From: an uncultured Clostridia bacterium
GTDB taxonomy: Bacteria > Bacillota_I > Bacilli_A > RF39 > UBA660
Assembly: GCA_947168405.1 (NCBI GenBank)
Contig: CAMVLU010000007.1
Coordinates: 1-34,025 of the forward strand
Direction of reading: 5' to 3'
Length of the DNA stretch: 34,025 bases
Under the pieces are notes generated by a model, which saw nothing but the letters and a program-made list of their open reading frames with translations, did no database searches and had not been told where the DNA came from. A program made the position numbers and the translations under genes. Every line of letters begins with the position of its first letter. Positions within the stretch are counted from its first letter, which is position 1. This document shows, piece after piece, positions 9,062 through 18,659 of this stretch.

Positions 9062-9700
9062 CTAATTAGCACATTTACGTAATTTAGTAATAGCCTCTTG
9101 ATAATCATCAGAATTTAAAATAGTAGACCCCGAAACTAATATATCGGCATTTTTTAAATCTTTAGCATTTAAGAAATTTATTCCTCCATCAACATTAATA
9201 AGAATTTTTTTATTTTGCTTTTTTAAATATGCTTTTAATTTCTTAACTTTATTTACTGTTTCAGGAATAAACTCTTGTCCAGGAAGACCTGGAACAACAC
9301 TCATGATTAAAATTAAATCAATTTTATCAAAATATGGATACACGCTTTCTATGTCTTGATCTGGATTAATTGCAATTCCCACCTTAATTCCATATTTTTT
9401 ATATTTATCAATTACTTTATCTATATCTTCCTTAATATTAAGGTGAATATTGATGTATTCAACATTTAAAGTTACTAAAGTTTGTAAATATTTTAAAGGC
9501 TTTTCAACCATTAAATGAACATCTAATCTTTTTCTTGTAAAATTAGTAATACATGATAAATCACTTATAGACATTGTTTTCTTTTTTACATATTTACCAT
9601 CCATTACATCTACATGAATAAAATCTACGTCTGTAACATTTAATTTTTCAAGAACTTTAGGAATATTTTTACTTCCTAAAAATGATGCACCTATTTTCAT
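9062..9700 (-). CDS. rpe: Ribulose-phosphate 3-epimerase
   Basis: VDFIHVDVMDGKYV, LDVHLMVEKP, VDGGINFLNAKDL, LVSGSTI. Internal ATG at 9700 preferred: GAGGTGG SD. Confidence 0.9.
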   Translation of the reverse strand: MKIGASFLGSKNIPKVLEKLNVTDVDFIHVDVMDGKYVKKKTMSISDLSCITNFTRKRLDVHLMVEKPLKYLQTLVTLNVEYINIHLNIKEDIDKVIDKYKKYGIKVGIAINPDQDIESVYPYFDKIDLILIMSVVPGLPGQEFIPETVNKVKKLKAYLKKQNKKILINVDGGINFLNAKDLKNADILVSGSTILNSDDYQEAITKLRKCAN

Positions 9701-9701
9701 A

Positions 9702-10547
9702 TTACCACCTCTTACTTTCAAATTCTTGAATAAAACTTACATAATTATCTAATCTACTTTTTAATATTTTACTATCAAGAACCGCCTTTTTTACATTACA
9801 TTCTGATTCTTTAAAATGAAAGCAATCTTTGTATTCACAAGGATATTTTTTAAACTCTATAAAAGCATCTCTTACATTTTCTTTAGTATATGCTAAAAAA
9901 GATAAAGCTGAAAATCCTGGAGTATCTAAAACTTTAATTTTATCTTTAATTATTATTTCAACATGCCTTGTTGTATGTTTACCACGACCAAGTGCTATAG
10001 ATACTTCACCAGTTTCTAAATTTAAATCTTTAAATAATTTATTAAGCATTGTTGATTTACCTGCACCTGTTTGTCCCATAAAAACACTTATATTATTTTC
10101 CAATTCTTTTTTAATTTTATCTATTTCAGTATTATATAAAACTTTATATCCAATAGATTCATAATAACTTAAATTATTTTTTATTAATTTAAAATCTTCA
10201 TTATCAACCAAATCTTTTTTTGTTATTAATATAATTGGTTTAATATGATTTATTTCAAGTTCTACTACTAATTTATCCAATAAATTAGTACTAAAATCAG
10301 GATTTTTACAACTTGTTACAATTATTCCTTTTGTTATATTAGCAACATGTGGTCTTAATATTTCATTTTGTCTTGGAAAAATTTCTTCAATTGTCTTATT
10401 ATTTTTATCTATGAAAACAAAATCCCCTACTAAGGGAATTTGTTTATCAAGTCGCATTTTACCACGACATTTGCATTCAATTTTTTCATTATTTACAAGA
10501 ACTGTAAATATATCACTTATATTTTTTATTACTAATCCTTTTTCCAT
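9702..10547 (-). CDS. rsgA: Ribosome small subunit-dependent GTPase A
   Basis: Circularly permuted GTPase: ITKKDLVD, GQTGAGKSTMLN, LDTPGF; Cys/His zinc motif CEYKDCFHFKESEC. Confidence 0.93.
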   Translation of the reverse strand: MEKGLVIKNISDIFTVLVNNEKIECKCRGKMRLDKQIPLVGDFVFIDKNNKTIEEIFPRQNEILRPHVANITKGIIVTSCKNPDFSTNLLDKLVVELEINHIKPIILITKKDLVDNEDFKLIKNNLSYYESIGYKVLYNTEIDKIKKELENNISVFMGQTGAGKSTMLNKLFKDLNLETGEVSIALGRGKHTTRHVEIIIKDKIKVLDTPGFSALSFLAYTKENVRDAFIEFKKYPCEYKDCFHFKESECNVKKAVLDSKILKSRLDNYVSFIQEFESKRW

Positions 10548-12319
10548 TAATTATTTTCATCTTTCTTTTCTTCTGTTTTAGTATCAGTAGTATCAGTTTT
10601 AGTTTCTTCCTTTTTAGTCTCTTCTTCATATTTAACAGCATATACTATTTTTAAGTTTGCACCTTTTACAATAGGAGTTCCAGCTGCTCTACTTTGGCTA
10701 ATAATAGTATTTGGAGTAAATTCATTTGTTGGTTTAGAAACAAATGAAACGATTATTCCATATTTATCACAGAAAGCTTGTATTTCATCAATAGACCATT
10801 GTTCTGTAACAAAATCAGGATATTCATCAACAACATTTGGAATATATAATGTTACTTTTTGTCCTTTAGATACTTTAGTTCCTTTTTCTGGATCTGTTTT
10901 AATAATTTCTTCTTCTCCATATTCAGTATCATCTTCTGGATCAACTTTTTCAAGGACCACTTCTAACTCATATTTAGATTCCAAAATTGCTTTTATTTCT
11001 TTATAATTTTTACCTTTAAAATCTTCCATTTCATAAACTGTATCACCTAAAGATTCAAATAAAGTAATACTGGTTCCTTTTTTAACTTTTCTTCCTATAG
11101 CAGGGGAAGTTTTTGAAATAAGTCCGGCTTCAATTTTTTCATCACTTACTTGTTCAACTTTTAATTCAACTTCAAAACCAGCTTTCTTTAATGTATCTTC
11201 AGCTTTTTGAACTGTCATACCAGCAACATTTGGTATAACTACATCAGGAACTTCAGAGAATATTGGATAAATTACAAATATTCCTACTAGTATTAATACA
11301 ACAAAGATAAATATTCCAGATAAAATCCAAATCCAAGTATTTTTCTTTTCTTCTCTTAAATCACCAAGTTCATCTTCTAGTTCTTTAATTTCTTCTTCTT
11401 TTTCTTCTAATAAAACTGGTTTTTTATCTTCAGAATCACCTTCATGTTCAGGAAATAAGAAAGTAACTTTTCCTTCATTTAATCTATCTTCATTTAAACA
11501 AGTTAGTAAATCATCATGCATTCTTGAAACTGTTTCATATCTATTTTTAGGATTTTTAGCAGTTGCTCTTAATATGATATTTTCAACACTTTGAGGAATA
11601 GAATCATTTTTCTCTCTTATACTAGGAAAATCACTTTTCATATGTTTAAGAGCTATTTCAACAGCATTTTCTCCTTTAAAAGGAAGACTACCCGTTAATA
11701 ATTCATAGAATAATATTCCCATAGAATAAATATCACTTTTAATAGTTGCTCCTTTACCACTTGCTTGTTCTGGAGGTAAATAATGAACTGACCCCATAAC
11801 AGAATTAGTTTGTGTTAATTGAGTGCTGTTAAGTGCCATAGCAATACCAAAGTCTGTTATTTTTATTTCTCCATTATCTTTTATTAAGATATTTTGAGGT
11901 TTTAAATCACGATGAATAATATATGAGTCATGTGCTTCTTTAATACCATCTGTTATTTGTAACATGATATCGATTGCTTCTGATAAAGATATACTTCCAC
12001 GTTTTTTAATTAATTGTTTAAGAGTTTGCCCTGGAACATATTCCATAACTATATAATAAGTTCCATTATCTTCACCAACATCATACATTTCAACAATATT
12101 AGGATGAGATAAACTAGATGCACTTAAAGCTTCTCTTTGAAAACGTCTTACAAATTTCTCATCTCCTGCAAGATCTCCTCTTAATACCTTAATTGCAACA
12201 TCACGATCAAGAATAATATCATGAGCAAGGTAAACATTAGCCATTCCACCTTCTCCAATACTCTTTATTATTTCATAACGTTCGTTAATCTTCTGCCCCT
12301 TCGTTATCACTTTCAACAC
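10547..12319 (-). CDS. prkC: Serine/threonine protein kinase with PASTA repeats
   Basis: IGEGGMANVYLAHD, IIHRDLKPQNILI, DFGIAMAL kinase motifs; TM segment; repeated PASTA-like segments (VPNVAGMTVQKAEDTLKKAGFEV). Confidence 0.95.
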   Translation of the reverse strand: MLKVITKGQKINERYEIIKSIGEGGMANVYLAHDIILDRDVAIKVLRGDLAGDEKFVRRFQREALSASSLSHPNIVEMYDVGEDNGTYYIVMEYVPGQTLKQLIKKRGSISLSEAIDIMLQITDGIKEAHDSYIIHRDLKPQNILIKDNGEIKITDFGIAMALNSTQLTQTNSVMGSVHYLPPEQASGKGATIKSDIYSMGILFYELLTGSLPFKGENAVEIALKHMKSDFPSIREKNDSIPQSVENIILRATAKNPKNRYETVSRMHDDLLTCLNEDRLNEGKVTFLFPEHEGDSEDKKPVLLEEKEEEIKELEDELGDLREEKKNTWIWILSGIFIFVVLILVGIFVIYPIFSEVPDVVIPNVAGMTVQKAEDTLKKAGFEVELKVEQVSDEKIEAGLISKTSPAIGRKVKKGTSITLFESLGDTVYEMEDFKGKNYKEIKAILESKYELEVVLEKVDPEDDTEYGEEEIIKTDPEKGTKVSKGQKVTLYIPNVVDEYPDFVTEQWSIDEIQAFCDKYGIIVSFVSKPTNEFTPNTIISQSRAAGTPIVKGANLKIVYAVKYEEETKKEETKTDTTDTKTEEKKDENN

Positions 12320-13055
12320 CTTCTTTTTCTTCTATTTCTAAGTAAGCAACTGATATATTATCAGTTCCTCCTTCATTATTAGCTTTTTGTATTAAACTAA
12401 CGATTTTTTCTTCTATCTCCATGTTACTATTTATTACATCTTCTATTTTACTCGAATCTACTAAATTCGTCAACCCATCACTTGCAAGAAGAATAGAAGT
12501 TACATCTAAATCACAATCAAATACATCAGGAGTTACTTCGTCACTTGCTCCAAGTGCTTTCATTAAAACATTTTTTCGTGGATGGTCTTTAGCTTCTTCT
12601 TCAGTAATTTCGCCAGCTTCAACTAATAAATTAACTAAAGAATGATCTACTGTTACTTTATGTAATTTATTATTTTTTATAACAAATCCACTTGAATCTC
12701 CAACATTTCCAAATAATATATATTCATTTGTAATAATTGCAAGAACTAAAGTTGTTCCCATCCCTACACATTCTTTATTTTCTGCTTCATATTTAAAAAT
12801 TTCCGTATTAACACCTTTAACAACATCATTTATCCAAACAATAGCATCTTCTTTTGATAAATCATAAAAAGTTTCCGTAAATTGTTTACTTAAATAACTA
12901 ATAGCAATTGATGATGCAACTTCTCCAGCTCTATGTCCTCCCATTCCATCTGCAACAGCCATTAAATAATCACCTTTATGATTTTTTAAAATAATAACAC
13001 TATCTTCATTATGATCTCTTACTTTTCCAACATCTGTTAAATAAAAACTCTTCAT
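12285..13055 (-). CDS. prpC: PP2C-family protein phosphatase
   Basis: TDVGKVRDHNEDS, MAVADGMGGHRAGEVAS, LLASDGLTNLV; gene overlap with prkC. Confidence 0.95.
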   Translation of the reverse strand: MKSFYLTDVGKVRDHNEDSVIILKNHKGDYLMAVADGMGGHRAGEVASSIAISYLSKQFTETFYDLSKEDAIVWINDVVKGVNTEIFKYEAENKECVGMGTTLVLAIITNEYILFGNVGDSSGFVIKNNKLHKVTVDHSLVNLLVEAGEITEEEAKDHPRKNVLMKALGASDEVTPDVFDCDLDVTSILLASDGLTNLVDSSKIEDVINSNMEIEEKIVSLIQKANNEGGTDNISVAYLEIEEKEGVESDNEGAED

Positions 13056-14074
13056 AAACTCTCCTTACTAGACTTTAACTGTCCACACGCTGCACTTATT
13101 TTTCTACCAAATTCACGTCGTATAGTAACATTTATATTATTTTTTTTCAAAGTATCATAAAATTTTAATATATTTTCTTTACTACTTCTTTTATATCCTA
13201 AATTATCTGTTTCATTATAAGGTATTAAATTAACATAACAATTAATATTTTTAAGTAATTTACTAAGTTCAATTGCTAATTCTTTACTATCATTTATATT
13301 ATCTAACATAATATATTCAAACGTTACTCTTCTATTAGTCTTACTAACATAATATTTAATACTCTTAATTAAATCATCTAATTTATAAACTTTATTAATA
13401 GGCATTAATTTACTTCTTAATTCATCATTAGGGGCATGTAAACTAATAGCTAAATTAACTTGATAGGGAAATTCTGAAAACTCATAAATTTTAGGAATTA
13501 TTCCACATGTAGATATAGTTATATGACGAGAACCAAGTGCTATTCCTAGTGGATGATTAACTATTTCTACAAAATTTGTAATATTAACATAATTATCAAA
13601 TGGTTCTCCTATTCCCATAATTACAACATGACTAATTCTTGATTTAATATCATTTTCAATTGTTAATAATTCAAGGACCATTTCTCCAGCTGTAACATCT
13701 CTTTGTTTTTTTATTCTACCTGATTCACAAAAAGAACAGTTCATATTACAACCAACTTGACTAGATATACATAAACTAGTTCCATAATCATGTTCCATTA
13801 ATACAGCTTCTATTGTTTTAGAATCATTAAGTTTTAACAAATACTTTTTAACATCAATATCTATTTCTTTATTAATAATTTCTATTTTATCAAAATAAAA
13901 ATCTTTCTTTAATCTTTCTATAACATCTTTTTTAATATTACTAATATTATCAAATTCTTTTATTCTTTTAACATATATCCAATCATATAATTGTTTAGCT
14001 TTATATTTTTTCTCTCCTATTGATACAAAATAATCCTCTAAACATTTATATGTTATATTATAGATACTTTCCAT
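13052..14074 (-). CDS. rlmN: 23S rRNA (adenine2503-C2)-methyltransferase, radical SAM
   Basis: CNMNCSFCESG, VIMGIGEPFDNY, HITISTCGIIPKI, GRKISAACGQL. Start revised to internal ATG (MESIYNITYKCLEDYF). Confidence 0.93.
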   Translation of the reverse strand: MESIYNITYKCLEDYFVSIGEKKYKAKQLYDWIYVKRIKEFDNISNIKKDVIERLKKDFYFDKIEIINKEIDIDVKKYLLKLNDSKTIEAVLMEHDYGTSLCISSQVGCNMNCSFCESGRIKKQRDVTAGEMVLELLTIENDIKSRISHVVIMGIGEPFDNYVNITNFVEIVNHPLGIALGSRHITISTCGIIPKIYEFSEFPYQVNLAISLHAPNDELRSKLMPINKVYKLDDLIKSIKYYVSKTNRRVTFEYIMLDNINDSKELAIELSKLLKNINCYVNLIPYNETDNLGYKRSSKENILKFYDTLKKNNINVTIRREFGRKISAACGQLKSSKESL

Positions 14075-14167
14075 ACAAACACCCAATCTAATTTTATCAT
14101 AATAACAAATAGAAATATAGTACAAAATACATTTATTTAACATATTCTGACTATATTTTACATTTAT

Positions 14168-15079
14168 TTACATATTCAGTATAAATGATAAAAGAGAAAT
14201 ATTTGGAAGTTGTTTACCACTTTTAATATCTTCATCTATATTACCTAAATTATATAATATATCAAGTAATTCCTTTTTCGAATATCTTAATCCTTTGCCT
14301 CTTGCTAATTTAACAGGATATTCTTTTACATCTAATATATTTGCTATATCAGAATCTCTTAAATTAGATAATACTTTTACATTATAAATTAATCTTATTT
14401 GATTAGAAAGTAATACTAAAATTCCAAATACTTCTGTTCCATTATTAATAAAATGATTATATAACTCTATTACTTTATCTTTTTGTTTTAAAAGAATTGC
14501 ATCTATTAAATCAAAAATACTATCTTCAATATTTTTTCTACAAACTAAATCTATATCTTCTTTAGAAATTGTTTTAGAATCGTTTTTTAATAATTTTAAT
14601 TTATCTAATTCATTAGAAATATTATAATAATTTTTTCCTACTCTATTAATAAAATAATTAACTGTAATATTATCCATTTTATAATTATTTAAATTATTTT
14701 TTATAAATTCATAAATATTCAATTCTTTTAATTCTATATAATTAAAATATGGTAAGATATCTTTTACAAGTTTTAATCTTTTATTAATTTTTTTAGATAT
14801 TATTATTAAAATATTATCACTGGGATTTTTTAAATATTTTAAAAATTTTTCATTAGGAAAATCATCTACAACATTATTTAAAAAATTTGGATTAGTTGCT
14901 ATAACTAATTTTTGATTACCAAACATATCATATGTATCTAATGTTTCTATCACATCATCTATTGTTTTATTTTCTAAATCAATATTAATTATTTCTAAAT
15001 CTTTACCTTTTGTTATTTTATTAATTTCAGATTGAATTAAAAAGGAATTATCTCCTTCAATTAAATATAATTTAGTCAT
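14168..15079 (-). CDS. holA: DNA polymerase III delta subunit
   Basis: YLIEGDNSFLIQSEINKI N-terminus; characteristic length and position downstream of alaS; LLSNQIRLIYNVKVL. Confidence 0.82.
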   Translation of the reverse strand: MTKLYLIEGDNSFLIQSEINKITKGKDLEIINIDLENKTIDDVIETLDTYDMFGNQKLVIATNPNFLNNVVDDFPNEKFLKYLKNPSDNILIIISKKINKRLKLVKDILPYFNYIELKELNIYEFIKNNLNNYKMDNITVNYFINRVGKNYYNISNELDKLKLLKNDSKTISKEDIDLVCRKNIEDSIFDLIDAILLKQKDKVIELYNHFINNGTEVFGILVLLSNQIRLIYNVKVLSNLRDSDIANILDVKEYPVKLARGKGLRYSKKELLDILYNLGNIDEDIKSGKQLPNISLLSFILNM

Positions 15080-17760
15080 TATAATTCCTTTTTAATAACA
15101 TCAAATACTTTATCTATATATTTCGTAGTTTTTCCAGATCCCATAGCAAATTTAGGAGATCCTCCCCCATTTCCATTAGATTTATTAGCAATTAATTTAA
15201 TCATTTCAGAGGCATTTATATCTGAATTACTTCTTGCTATAAAAGTTGGAATATTATCTTTAATATTAGCAACTAAAATAAAAATATTTTCATATTTATT
15301 TGCTAATGTATCTAAAATATTTTTTAATGCATTTGTATCTTGATTATCAGTTTTTAATAATAAGAAATTGTATTTTTTACCTGTTTCTATTTTTTCTTCA
15401 TAATCTGCAATATTTTTAGATGCATTCTCTGCTAATAATTTTTGATAAGTTTTTTCTAATTCTTTTAAATCTTCTGATACTTTTTTATCTGTTTCTTTTA
15501 ATTCAACTATTTCTTTATAACTCATTGGTTTTACTTCATTGTTATACTTATTTATAAACTTTAATTTAATATTATCTTTTTTAGCTTGTAAAACAATATT
15601 ACTTGCTTTCATAGAATTTTTTATAATATTATCATTATATGGTTTAGCTATTTGCAGTAAAGCATTTTCTATTCCATTTTTAGTTGCACCTGTTATACGA
15701 TATGTATTACTTCCTTTATTTTCAAATGAGACAATTGCAAATCTTTTTATATCTTTCGTATTTTTAACATGAGTACCACCACATAATTCTTTAGAATCTC
15801 CTATTTCAACAAGTCTTACTTTATCTTGATATTTATCCGTGAAAAGTGCCATGACTTCTTTAGTATCTACCTCATCATAATCCATTATTTTGGTAGTTCT
15901 ATCTATTTTTTTATTAATATCATTATTAACAAATTCTTCAACTTTAATTAAGTCTTCATCAGTTATTTTTCCGTGATAATTAAAATCAAATCTTAAGTAT
16001 TCATCAGTTACTTTACTACCTGCTTGATATATATTATTATCAATTAAAGTTTTTAAAGCATGTTGAAGTAAATGAACACTTGAATGATTTGCCTCAATAG
16101 ATAATCTTCTATCTTTATCTACCATACAAATTACTTTATCATCTTTAGTTATAGTTCCCGATAATAATTTAACTTCATGTATATGTTGTCCATTTGGAGC
16201 TTTAAATACATCAACAACTCTTGCTTTAAAATTATCTCCTATAAGCATTCCTGTATCACTTATTTGACCACCAGATTCAGAATAAAAACATGTTTTATCT
16301 AAAACAACATATCCTTTTCCTTTTAATTCATCAATAAATTTATCATTTTTTATAATAGATATTACTTTAGATTTTAACTCATATACTTCATAGACAAATT
16401 CAGATTTTTCTTTATAATTTAATAAGAATTCATTTTGAGATTTAAATGATTCAGTTTGTTTTTGGTTACTTTTAGATAATTTCTTTTGTTCTTCCATACA
16501 TTTTAAAAATTCATCATATGATGTTGTAAAGCCTTTCTCTTCTAAATACTCTAATGTTAATTCAAAAGGAAATCCATAAGTATCATATAATTTAAATGCA
16601 TCTTTACCACTTATTTTATTAGTTAATGATTCATCCATTAGTTCATATAATTTCTTTTCACCCTTATCTAATGTTTTTAAGAATAATTCTTCTTCTTCTT
16701 TAATTAAATCTTTAACTAATTTCTTTTTTTCTGTTAAATATGGATAAGCATCTTTCATATTAGCAACAACTGAATCAACTAATTTATACATAAATTTATC
16801 GTTTAATCCTAGTTTTCTTCCGTATCTTACACTTCTTCTAAGTAATCTTCTTAAAATATATCCACGACCAACATTATCAAATGTTGCTCCATCAGAAAGT
16901 GCAAACGTTAAAGCTCTTATATGATCTGCAATTACTTTATAAGGCATAGATCCATCATATAAAGTATCTGATAAATTTTCGATTTCTTTAATAATTGGTA
17001 AAAACAAATCAGTATCAAAGTTAGAATCTGCATCTTGAAAAATACATGCCCATCTCTCTAATCCTGCTCCTGTATCAATATTTTTACTTGGAAGTTCTTT
17101 ATAATCTTTTCTCTCTACTCCATTTTTGGAATTAAATTGACTTAAAACATTATTCCAAATTTCAACAAATCTTTCGTTGTCTTCACCTTTCATGAAATGT
17201 TCTAAGGCTTTTCCATCATAATCGTATTTACTTCCACGATCAAAGAAAATTTCGGTATCTGGTCCACATGGTCCTTCACCAATTTCCCAGAAGTTATCTT
17301 CAAGTTTTGCTATATGACTTTCTGGTACTCCTAAACTAATCCATTTGTTAATCGTATCGAAATCACTCGGATAGACTGTAAAATATAATTTTTCAATTGG
17401 TATATTAAACCATTTTTCACTTGTTAATAATTCATAAGCAAAAGATAAAGCTTCATCACGAAAGTAATCACCTACTGAAAAGTTTCCCATCATTTCAAAG
17501 AATGTATGATGACGTCTTGTTACTCCAACATTTTCTATATCATTAGTTCTTATACATTTTTGAATATTAGTTATTCTTCTATTATCAGGAACAATTGTTC
17601 CATCAAAATAATGTTTTAAAGGTGTAACACCAGCATTTATCCAAAGAAGTGAATCATCATCCATTGGAATAAGTGGTGCACTTTCCATTACTTCATGTCC
17701 ATGTTCTGAAAAATATTTAAGCCACATCTTTCTTATTTCTTTACTTGTCATTTTCTTCAT
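15079..17760 (-). CDS. alaS: Alanyl-tRNA synthetase
   Basis: SKEIRKMWLKYFSEHGHEVMESAPLIP, HHTFFEMMGNFSVGDYF, NHSSVHLLQHAL, ELCGGTHVKNT, NGNGGGSPKFAMGSG. Confidence 0.98.
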   Translation of the reverse strand: MKKMTSKEIRKMWLKYFSEHGHEVMESAPLIPMDDDSLLWINAGVTPLKHYFDGTIVPDNRRITNIQKCIRTNDIENVGVTRRHHTFFEMMGNFSVGDYFRDEALSFAYELLTSEKWFNIPIEKLYFTVYPSDFDTINKWISLGVPESHIAKLEDNFWEIGEGPCGPDTEIFFDRGSKYDYDGKALEHFMKGEDNERFVEIWNNVLSQFNSKNGVERKDYKELPSKNIDTGAGLERWACIFQDADSNFDTDLFLPIIKEIENLSDTLYDGSMPYKVIADHIRALTFALSDGATFDNVGRGYILRRLLRRSVRYGRKLGLNDKFMYKLVDSVVANMKDAYPYLTEKKKLVKDLIKEEEELFLKTLDKGEKKLYELMDESLTNKISGKDAFKLYDTYGFPFELTLEYLEEKGFTTSYDEFLKCMEEQKKLSKSNQKQTESFKSQNEFLLNYKEKSEFVYEVYELKSKVISIIKNDKFIDELKGKGYVVLDKTCFYSESGGQISDTGMLIGDNFKARVVDVFKAPNGQHIHEVKLLSGTITKDDKVICMVDKDRRLSIEANHSSVHLLQHALKTLIDNNIYQAGSKVTDEYLRFDFNYHGKITDEDLIKVEEFVNNDINKKIDRTTKIMDYDEVDTKEVMALFTDKYQDKVRLVEIGDSKELCGGTHVKNTKDIKRFAIVSFENKGSNTYRITGATKNGIENALLQIAKPYNDNIIKNSMKASNIVLQAKKDNIKLKFINKYNNEVKPMSYKEIVELKETDKKVSEDLKELEKTYQKLLAENASKNIADYEEKIETGKKYNFLLLKTDNQDTNALKNILDTLANKYENIFILVANIKDNIPTFIARSNSDINASEMIKLIANKSNGNGGGSPKFAMGSGKTTKYIDKVFDVIKKEL

Positions 17761-18430
17761 TTTCTAACCTCTTCTTATATAAATTAATTATATTATCTAT
17801 TTCTTCTTCTATTGTCATATTAGATGAATCTATTAAAATAGCATTATCCGCTTGTTTTAAAGGACTATTTTCACGATGAGAATCGCGATAATCTCTTTCT
17901 TCTATTTCTTTTCTAGTTATTTCTAAATCAGCAACTATTCCTTTTTCCTCTAGTTCTTTACATCTTCTTTTTGCTCTTTCTAAACTAGATGCTGTTAAGA
18001 ATATTTTTAATGTTGCATTTGGAAGAACAACTGTTCCAATATCTCTTCCATCCATTACTACATTTTCTTTTTTTGCTATTTCTTGTTGCATAGATACTAG
18101 TCTAGTACGAACTTCTTTGTAAACACTTACCTTGCTTGCCGCTTCTCCTACTTCCTGAGTACGTATTAAATCAGTAATATCAACTTCATTTAAAAATATT
18201 CTTTGCATTCCTTCTACAAATTTAATTTTTATATCAATGGCATCAAGATTATTATTTACATCTTCTTCTGTATCAACATCAATATTATTATGAAGACAAT
18301 AATAACCTATTGTTCTATACATTGCTCCTGTATCAATATAAATAAAATTTAAAATTTGAGCAACCTTCTTAGCTACTGTACTCTTTCCAGCTCCTGCCGG
18401 TCCATCAATTGCAATACTATAATTTTTCAT
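17741..18430 (-). CDS. cmk: Cytidylate kinase
   Basis: IAIDGPAGAGKSTVAKKVAQIL, YIDTGAMYRTIGYYC, VVMDGRDIGTVVLPNA. Confidence 0.96.
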   Translation of the reverse strand: MKNYSIAIDGPAGAGKSTVAKKVAQILNFIYIDTGAMYRTIGYYCLHNNIDVDTEEDVNNNLDAIDIKIKFVEGMQRIFLNEVDITDLIRTQEVGEAASKVSVYKEVRTRLVSMQQEIAKKENVVMDGRDIGTVVLPNATLKIFLTASSLERAKRRCKELEEKGIVADLEITRKEIEERDYRDSHRENSPLKQADNAILIDSSNMTIEEEIDNIINLYKKRLENEENDK

Positions 18431-18449
18431 ATAAACACTCCTCCTAAAT

Positions 18450-18625
18450 AATAAAAGACCTTATTAGGAGTGAATAAAATCACGGTACCATCCTAATGGG
18501 TCTTAATTTTTATAACGGTATCCCGAAATCCTAAATAAACAGCATTTCTTATATATTTGTATTAGTTTTCACCTACCACTAACTCTCTAAAACGAAATAT
18601 ATAATACTTCGAATATTTAATAGAT
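18450..18625 (-). promoter_or_regulatory. T-box leader upstream of cmk-alaS
   Basis: Minus strand AGAGAGTTAGTGGTAGGTGAAAACTAATAC, Stem III-like CGG-GATA-CCG, T-box AGGATGGTACCGTG (18494-18481), terminator AAGACCcATTAGGA...TCCTAATaaGGTCTT-TTATT. Candidate specifier GCT at 18543-18541. Confidence 0.9.
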
Positions 18626-18659
18626 TTTAAATAACAAAATTATTTTAACATATATTTAT

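Noticed and set aside
9829-10164. Plus-strand ORF 111 aa
   Set aside because: Shadow ORF opposite rsgA.
12421-12645. Plus-strand ORF 74 aa
   Set aside because: Shadow ORF opposite the PP2C phosphatase gene.
10547-14074. rlmN-prpC-prkC-rsgA(-rpe) cluster as a novel system
   Set aside because: Well-known conserved Firmicutes gene order.
15539-15772. Plus-strand ORF 77 aa
   Set aside because: Shadow ORF opposite alaS.
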